Shown here: positions 57,648 through 64,000 of the stretch, one piece after another | Layout of the letters: each line of letters starts with the position of its first letter | How positions within the stretch are numbered: position 1 is the first letter of the stretch | Origin: Otatea glauca | Lineage: Eukaryota > Streptophyta > Magnoliopsida > Poales > Poaceae | Length of the DNA stretch: 64,000 nucleotides | Direction of reading: 5' to 3' | Assembly (NCBI GenBank): GCA_036346275.1 | Contig: CM070723.1 | Coordinates: forward strand, 46,516,743 to 46,580,742 | The notes under the pieces: model-generated | The model's database searches: none | Told to the model about the DNA's origin: nothing | Seen by the model: the letters and a program-made list of their open reading frames with translations, nothing else | Position numbers and translations under genes: made by a program

Positions 57648-60250
57648 TTATGCATGAGCTTCCGGGATGGCGTAGTCATAGTAACCATATGAGTTATAAC
57701 TCTCCTGCGTCTCGATGACACTGTACGAACTAGAGCTATCCTGCGATACGTCATGGCTATGTCGATAGTCCCTTTCCTTGCCAGCAGTATTCATCATATA
57801 TGATTGTGGAGCACCATGGTCTTTGGCATGTGCAGCATGAGTGTACTGGGACTCTCCTATAAATTCTATAGGACGCTATCCTTTTGAGCGAAAAGTGAGA
57901 GGGATGGAGGCACAGTCATCGGACTCACTACCATCGCTGTCCGTCTTGGAGCTACTGTCATTGGACTCTTGATACGACAAGCTTCGACGATCCCTGGGAG
58001 TGATATCAGTCGAGTCATCACTCCCTACATAATGTTCTTCCTCTGTGAGATGCTTCCCCCTTTTCTTTTGAAGGAGTTCTCCTTTTTGCTTGCTCCCTCG
58101 TCGCCACTACTTGGTGCTTCTTCTTTCCCGTGTGATCATCACCCACTATCTTGTGTGTCCATTTGGGGATGCTTGCAACCCCAGTATTCTTTCGCAACGT
58201 AGTAGAGTCAGCTGGGTCTGTCACAAGGTGTGATCAGAGGGTGTGTCACCCTTTGTGTTCTTATCAAGTAAGGGGTTAGTATTAGACTTCCCTTTCTCCA
58301 TTCACTGTCGAATTGGATTTTCTTCATCACACATTGTAAGCTTCATAAGACGTTGGAATGGATCGTCTCAAGTTGTGGACCTTTGATTTTTTTTTGGCTT
58401 GAATTTGGAGCTACAGATTGTAGTTAATGTACAACCACTTATGGAGCTTCTTGTACGACAGGCGATTGCGAACTTTAGTGCGGATGAACGCGAACGTGCT
58501 CCAATTACGCTCGCATCCGCTAGAAGAAGCGCAATGCGAAACGATATGCTAGGCAAACTTCTGGAGCATGTGTGTATCCGAACCAAACACACCCCACCAA
58601 TATGCTACAAGTTAACGAAGACAACAATAAGTACGAGGTGAAAATACGAGAGTGCAATTATATTTAAGACGACATAAGAAAATACTAGAGGAAGTTTTTT
58701 TATCATGTGCCATCTTCTCAGCTAATGCACTCGCGAACGCTCCAACCCTTCTTCTGTACAGATCGACGTCATGAAGAGCTTGAACGACTCTATCAATATC
58801 ATTAGCAAACGTTTCAAAAGCATCCTGGAGATCTGAGAAAAAGGTGTTGGTCGTGCCATACGCGTAGTGCGTTTGGGGGTTCAAGGCAGCAGTTACATGA
58901 AGTTCAAGGAAACATGCTAGTACAAGTATGTAATGTATGTGCAAGTACAAGATATTTTGTTCAAGAGAAGAATGTATTACTGGTGTTCATATAAGTATCT
59001 CGCGTTATATCGCCCATTCTTGGGTCCACGACGTCTATGTTGAATGTAGCTAGAGAGTTATGGAACAAGCTACCGTATTTCTGTCGCATTATGTTGTACC
59101 GTAGTAGCACATCGCTCAATATAGGCACCCTGTCTTGATCGGCGAAATGCAAGAAGGTATACAACAATTCTACAGAGTTTACAACCGATCAAAGATTTCC
59201 CCACCAGTCCAAGCTCGAGAGGTAGGAGTACACGAACCTCTCCTCAGCAGTATCAATAAAGCACGATGATAGAAATTCCTCCGAAGCCATCAATTACAAG
59301 AACTTGTCCTTGCGACGAAGGAAACTGTCTAAAAACATGTAGTTTGTTTCGAAGCGAGTAGCATTCCACTTGACCAGCTCGCTCCCAATATGATTCTTCA
59401 TCATAGCGTGAAGCTTCGAATGGTTGTACAACCATCGAGAGATTTTTCTTGCACTCTCAATTACAGAGGCATGGTCAGGGAACTTTCCAATCTGCTTCAA
59501 TATCAAATTAATCGTGTGGGCCACACAAGGCTATCACACGATGCTGCGGTGCTCCTGTGTGATGAGGCTGCATGCCTTCTTATAGTTGGCACCATTGTCC
59601 GTGACAATCTGCAGAACATTCTTCGGATCCACCTCGTCGACCATTGAAGCAATTTCCTGCGTCAACAAACAAAAAGAAAACCTCCATTACATAATGCTTA
59701 CTTGAAATAGATTTCAGAAGAGGAGCAATGAAAGCAAGTACCTTGCGCAAGTATGAGGCATCCTAAGTTAGGCCCGTCGCATTCACGGACTTATAGAAGA
59801 ACATGGTGCCATTGCAGTATATCATAAAGTTGATGATACTCATACGTGTTGGCCAATCCAAGAATCGCATATGATTGTTACACCATATGTAGGCCATTCC
59901 TGCTTGAACTTTGCCATGTTCTCCCGTATGTTCGATTCGTTGGCGTCTAAATATTTGCTGTTTATATGTTCAAGCCGAGCCAATCACCTACTTAGCATTC
60001 CTCCCATTTTGTGTCCGTTGTCCAGTGTCAATCCTTGTTTGCACAGGACCACGGGCCATACTAAGATTGTAATCCCCATGGCCGATGTTTCCCATTGCGA
60101 GGAACTCCGAAACATCCTCGACAACACACCGCTGCCCTCCTCCTTTAAACCGCGACCCCTAAGATTACCACCAGGGATGATCTCGGTCGCAATAAGTCGC
60201 TTTGCCGCAACAAGCCGACTAATTCCCCGCAGCCAAATTATCAAGACATG
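57648..60250 (-). pseudogene. hAT transposase (frameshifted, 5' end missing)
   Basis: Reading leftwards from 60250: a segment with RLEHINSKYLDANESN (about 59940-59985) leads into the transposase core (INFMIYCNGTMFFYKSVNATG, about 59780-59850, as in the DUF659 region of plant hAT transposases). Then follows VAHTINLILKQIGKFP...ARKISRWLYNH (59430-59530) and NATRFETNYMF...LRRKDKF near 59300-59380. The C-terminal hAT dimerisation domain is evident as CERNWSTFAFIRTKVRNRLS and KLHKWLYINYNL (58400-58545). A Ser/Asp-rich tail ends at a TAA at 57650-57648. Several frameshifts and stops interrupt it, and the N-terminal BED-type part is lost at the junction with the right-hand Gypsy element. Confidence 0.85.
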
Positions 60251-63200
60251 TCAACCCGAGTCGTGCCCGGGCTCGAGTGATTTCGGGCGAGGCCTCGGTT
60301 GAATCAACATCGGCATCGATACTCTGCAGCCTATCTTTGGGTAATTCGGCGAAAGGCGGTAGGCCTCGTTGAGGGTCCGAGGAACGTGCTTCGCCACGCG
60401 CCACGCACTCCAAGATTGCTTGACCCTTCCAAGAAATAGCCCGCACAAAGTACACAATGGCGCCATTGCACGCAAATAAGCTAAGTCCTCCAAAGAAACA
60501 CAACTCTATAAAGCTTAGCATAAAGTTGTTTTATCTTTACAAGGAGAATCTTTCGCCCTGCACCCATCTACTAACTTTAAAGTTTACAGAGACATGTCTC
60601 GAGCGAAGTTTCTCCTGCTCGAGGTGGAAACCCTCCGCCAAGACGATGACCTCGCTTGCCTTGTCAACCCGGTCACGGTCGCCTTTGAGCCGGGCCAAGG
60701 CGTCTTTCCCACCGACCCACTGCGCGCCTTCTCCCCAAGACTAGCATTCCCGGCCTCGACCTCACCACCTTGGTTTCCGCTCCGGTGGCCTCGTCTCCAA
60801 CCCATGGCCGTCTTCTCGAGCTCGGCCGCTTTAGCCTCGAGCTCGGAGGAGGCCTCGCCGTGCGACCACGCCTCGGCGAAGGTCGGAGATCTCGAGCTTG
60901 AGGCGCTGGATCTCCATCGACGCCGCCGCGCGTCCTCGTTGAAGACGTCTGCGCCTCTCGGCGGACCGGGCAGGTCTCTCCGCCTCCTCGCTCCCCCTTG
61001 ATGGCTTCGGAGAGCGCTATGGCGTATACCTCCGGGCCACACACTCCCGCTCGACCTCGACAGCCCGCGCGAGCTCGAGGGCCTGGGCCTCCTTCAGCGC
61101 GAGACTTTCTTGGCGCGCGACACGGTGGCTTCTAGCTTGGCGATGTCCCTCTGATTGATTTCGAGGACGCGCGATAAGGGCGGAAGGCGAGCACGTGTTC
61201 GCGCGCAATGTTGTACCCCCGGGAAACCAGCCGCAGACCCTGCGAAGGCAAAGAAAAACCCACCATGACCACTAAGAAAAGGGAGGGAAGGAGGAGGTGA
61301 CGCCACGATCGATCTTACCTCCACTAACCGGTCCTCCAGGGAAGACAAGTCGACAACACCATCGGAATCTCGGGCGTCGCGCGGTTACATCCTCGGCCTC
61401 GCCGCCGCCAGAAGCGACGGTGACACCCCGGCGACCGTGGAGATCCGCTCGCCACGGCAATGGCGACCGGACCCTCTGGGCCGGCGAGTGGCTCGACGGC
61501 CCCCTGGCCGCCCTCGATTGCGGGAAGGGTCCTCGGCTCGCCAAAGGTGGACGGCTCCACCCGGAGCACGGCGACAACGCCGCCCTCGATCACGGCGAAT
61601 AACCGAAAGCGCCCGGTCGGAGGCATCGGGTCGGACGATGGACCGGTGCCACGACCGCCCGGTGTATGAGCCGCACGCGCAAATTATCAAGAGATGCTCG
61701 GTCGGCCCCACCACCAAGTTAAGAAACGGGGAACTTACCGCCGAACGGACGCACGGCAACCTCGCTTCTTTACGCCCACTGCGGGCGATTCGCTCTCCGC
61801 TTTCCGAGGACTCCACTCGGGACGCCCCACCGGGCGCAACGACGACGCCACCGATCATTGCGGCCCTTCGGCTCACGGTGCTTGAAGAAGACACCCCAAT
61901 CACGACGTCCTTGGTCGTGGCGCTTTCAACCAACCCTCCCTCAGCCGCTTCGTCCTCCTCGAAGGACGCGGCAAGCAGCATCTATTGCGTCCTGGGTCGC
62001 GGCATGAGGCGGTAATCGTCCTCATAATCCTCCTCCCCAGCCTCGCCCTGGACCACAGGAAAGGTCGGTACCCCTCGAACGCTCGAACGCCGCGATGGGG
62101 TGGGATGACGAAAAATGTACGGAGGCCATACCTGGCGTGACCGCTCCTCGACAGCGGCGGGAGGGCTTCCCCCTCGGGAGCTTGTTGCCGGAGCCCGTTG
62201 CTCATTGCGTATCAGGCTCTTGCGGTAAAGCCGCCTCTTGTTCTTGACAAAGCGAGGTTAGTGAGTGAACCGAAAAAGAAGAAAAGAAAAAGGTGGCCGA
62301 TGGAACCAAGCTCGAACCGGGTACCCACGAGCTCGGGGTCTAAACTCACCACGACCGGTCGCCCGCTCGACGTGGGGCTTCTTGGCGATTGCTTTGGGGC
62401 GTCGAGAGCCGGCTTCTTGCCCCCCTTCTTGCCTTTGTTTGGGCCAGGAAACGGTAGCAACTGCTTCGCCGTATCCCAAAGCTCTTTGGTTGCCTACGCG
62501 AGCTCACCACAATAAGCATCCGAGTCCGAGCACCCAAAGCAAGGACCAAAGTGAAAGGCTATTACCTCGCTGCTACGCCCCAAGATGTTCTTGGGGACGT
62601 TGCCGCCAAGGTCGAAGGAGTTGGCGTCCTTCCCAAAGATCTCCTGCATCCTCGAAACGACCAATGCCGACCTCGGTGCTGCAAGATCAGGAATAAAACG
62701 TCAAGAGATAAGGGAACTCCGACCAAGGTCCGAAAGGATCTGAGATCGGACAACACTTACCTCGGACTTTCCGGGTGGCGTCGCACCTCCGGTGATCTCA
62801 AAGAAGGTGCAACCTCCTCGTAGAGGAGCACCGATTCGCAGTAGTCGAACGCGACCGTCGCTCTTAAGGCCCGCATGGCATGTGTGGATGAAGGCGGCCA
62901 CTTCTCGGTCGCCCACCGAGTCCTCAAGCTCAGGGTCTCCGCCTTCTTCCGCGCGCACCGTTATAAACAAGCCCACCTCCTCGCCCTTCTTCAAATAAAA
63001 CCATTTTTCCGCCCACGGCCCGAGCGAGTCCGGTCGGGATTTGGAGGAAGGTACAAGGAGTCTGCCGCGCAATGAAATAGAGGCACCGACGACGGGTCTT
63101 TTGCGGTGCGGGACAAGGAGTAAAAACAGAAGAAAAGCGAGGGTAGGGAGCTCGCCAAGAACCCTCGCAAAGATGTGCAAAAGCGGAAAGGAGAAGGAGG

Positions 63201-63433
63201 AGTTGGCACCAAGTTCACGAGCTCGATCTCGATCGCGCGAGGACCGACCAAGAAGTCACTCTCCGGGTCCGCGGCCGAAGAGCATGTCTCGCTCTGCGTG
63301 CTCACGATCTCGTCATCCGAGGTCGGCACTTTCTCCCGGAAGGAAGCCGCCAGAGAAGCGGGTCCGAAGCCCCAAAGACTCCATCTCCCTCATCCGATTC
63401 TGCGGTGAGTGTGCTCCTCCCAAACTTCGCCAT
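60251..63433 (-). pseudogene. Antisense ORF of the third Tat element (Transposase_28-like)
   Basis: Reading leftwards from an ATG at about 63433 (MAKFGRSTLTAESDEGDG): an N-terminal acidic part (SDDEIVSTQSETCSSAADPE, about 63270-63325), then the hallmark block SKSRPDSLGPWAEKWFYLKKG (near 63000-63060). A long low-complexity middle follows, then a coiled coil (SSELEKTA-like, about 60820-60900). A last exon ends at about 60260 (DPQRGLPPFAELPKDRLQS, SPEITRARA). The order matches antisense ORF 2 of the first Tat element. Many frame changes occur. A TATA-like TTTTAAAA lies near 63570 on the minus strand. Confidence 0.65.
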
Positions 63434-63856
63434 GGGGTCAAGGTCAAAAGGGAGGGGAGAGCGAGTCGCAATCAAGGGCTAGAAAGGCGTTGGCGTAGAG
63501 GACAAGGAGGAAGAAGGCAAAGCACGAAACGGAAGCAAAATCCTAAAGGGTAAGACCCCTCTGGTTTTAAAAGACGCCTCATCTATCGGCGTCACCATCA
63601 CCTCAAAAGGCGCTCGCCAGAAGGGCGCGAAGCCGAGACGTGGGGCCTTTCAAAACCCCGTCGGGCGCGTCCCTCCACGCATCAAGATGGACCCCATTCC
63701 TTCAAATTCCCGTCCACGAGGCCCCTGGCTTCTGGGCCCGTCCGGAAAACAAAATGGCGAAGTCAAGTATGTGTCCCGATGGGGAATCCTCTTGAACAAG
63801 ACATTAGACTCAAGAGCGCCTAGAGTCTCGGGCCGCGCTTGAGCCTCGGGGCTGGT

Positions 63857-64000
63857 TGTCGGGATCGGACGACTGGCGCGCGGCCCCCGACACATGTCCG
63901 TTCCTCCGTGCCCGGGATCGTTCCTAAGCCAGGCGAGAGCGTCTCCGATCTACCGGCCCGGGGCACCGAGCGGACTGTTACCAGTCGGGATCCGACCAAA
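63857..64000 (+). repeat. Start of the 3' LTR of the third Tat element
   Basis: TGTCGGGATCGGACGAC follows the polypurine-like tract. The end lies beyond the window, so this is inferred from position and composition only. Confidence 0.5.

Larger units (their letters stand above)
38544..60250 (-). mobile_element. Transposase-bearing hAT element, split by nested Gypsy elements
   Basis: The left terminus CAGGGTTTACTTTACCG (38544) is followed by 0.75 kb matching the short derivative at 33837. The element is then interrupted at 39295 by a Tat-lineage element (39296-57506). It resumes at 57512 with a transposase gene on the minus strand that runs to 60250, where a third Gypsy element cuts it. The right terminus is not in the window. 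Its own sequence here is about 3.5 kb. Confidence 0.8.
60251..64000 (+). mobile_element. Third Tat-lineage Gypsy element, 5' truncated, runs off the window
   Basis: Begins inside the element at the C-terminal exon of its antisense ORF, directly joined to hAT sequence at about 60250. LTR, gag and pol are absent on the left. On the right a GCCTCGGGGCTGG polypurine-like tract is followed by an LTR start TGTCGGGATCGGACGAC at 63857, which continues beyond 64000. It is GC-rich, unlike the first Tat element. Confidence 0.7.

Noticed and set aside
58399..58641. 80-codon plus-strand frame
   Set aside because: It is the shadow of the hAT dimerisation domain, which reads on the minus strand.

Overview
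The window looks like nuclear DNA of a grass (Poaceae). The only recognisable host gene is the first exon of a plant squalene synthase. Everything else I can name is plant transposon sequence: Copia, chromovirus and Tat-lineage Gypsy elements, Angela/BARE-like solo LTRs and hAT transposons. By the boundaries found here, mobile DNA covers about 55 of 64 kb. The assembly has one 100-N gap (50590-50689). I cannot name the species.

Layout. At 1-743 lies the 5' end of squalene synthase on the minus strand; the other exons are left of the window. A Copia element (749-7834, target duplication CTGTG) sits 194 bp upstream of its ATG. From 7840 to 11339 is the displaced upstream region, with two short degenerate repeat arrays. 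Then follow a Copia solo LTR (11345-12713, GTTTC), a hAT element (13423-17366) with a second solo LTR of the same Copia family inside it (14956-16448, GTTCA), a 3.2-kb solo LTR full of small hairpins (17442-20642, GCTTC), and a full-length Tekay-like chromovirus (20856-32733, TGAAC). After an AT-rich stretch with two non-autonomous hAT elements (33837-34648; 35702-37207, ATCTGACA), the right 25 kb is one nest. A transposase-bearing hAT (from 38544) is split by a Tat-lineage Gypsy element (39296-57506, GGTAG). That element is split by a second Tat element (44965-52575, GGTAC) whose middle falls at the N gap. The hAT transposase then ends at a third, left-truncated Tat element (60251 to the window end).

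How the parts relate. Insertion order is readable: hAT first, then the 18-kb Tat element, then the second Tat element. Short hAT copies share ends with the transposase-bearing copy and could once have been moved by it. Two Tat elements carry antisense genes, and two of the three antisense ORFs have a clear TATA box of their own. No transposon reading frame is intact as assembled. Many breaks fall where CTG or CAG is expected, which suggests that a methylation-linked basecalling artefact contributes to the apparent decay. The most unusual signal is in the 3.2-kb solo LTR: at least eleven small hairpins with different stems around a nearly constant ACACA loop.
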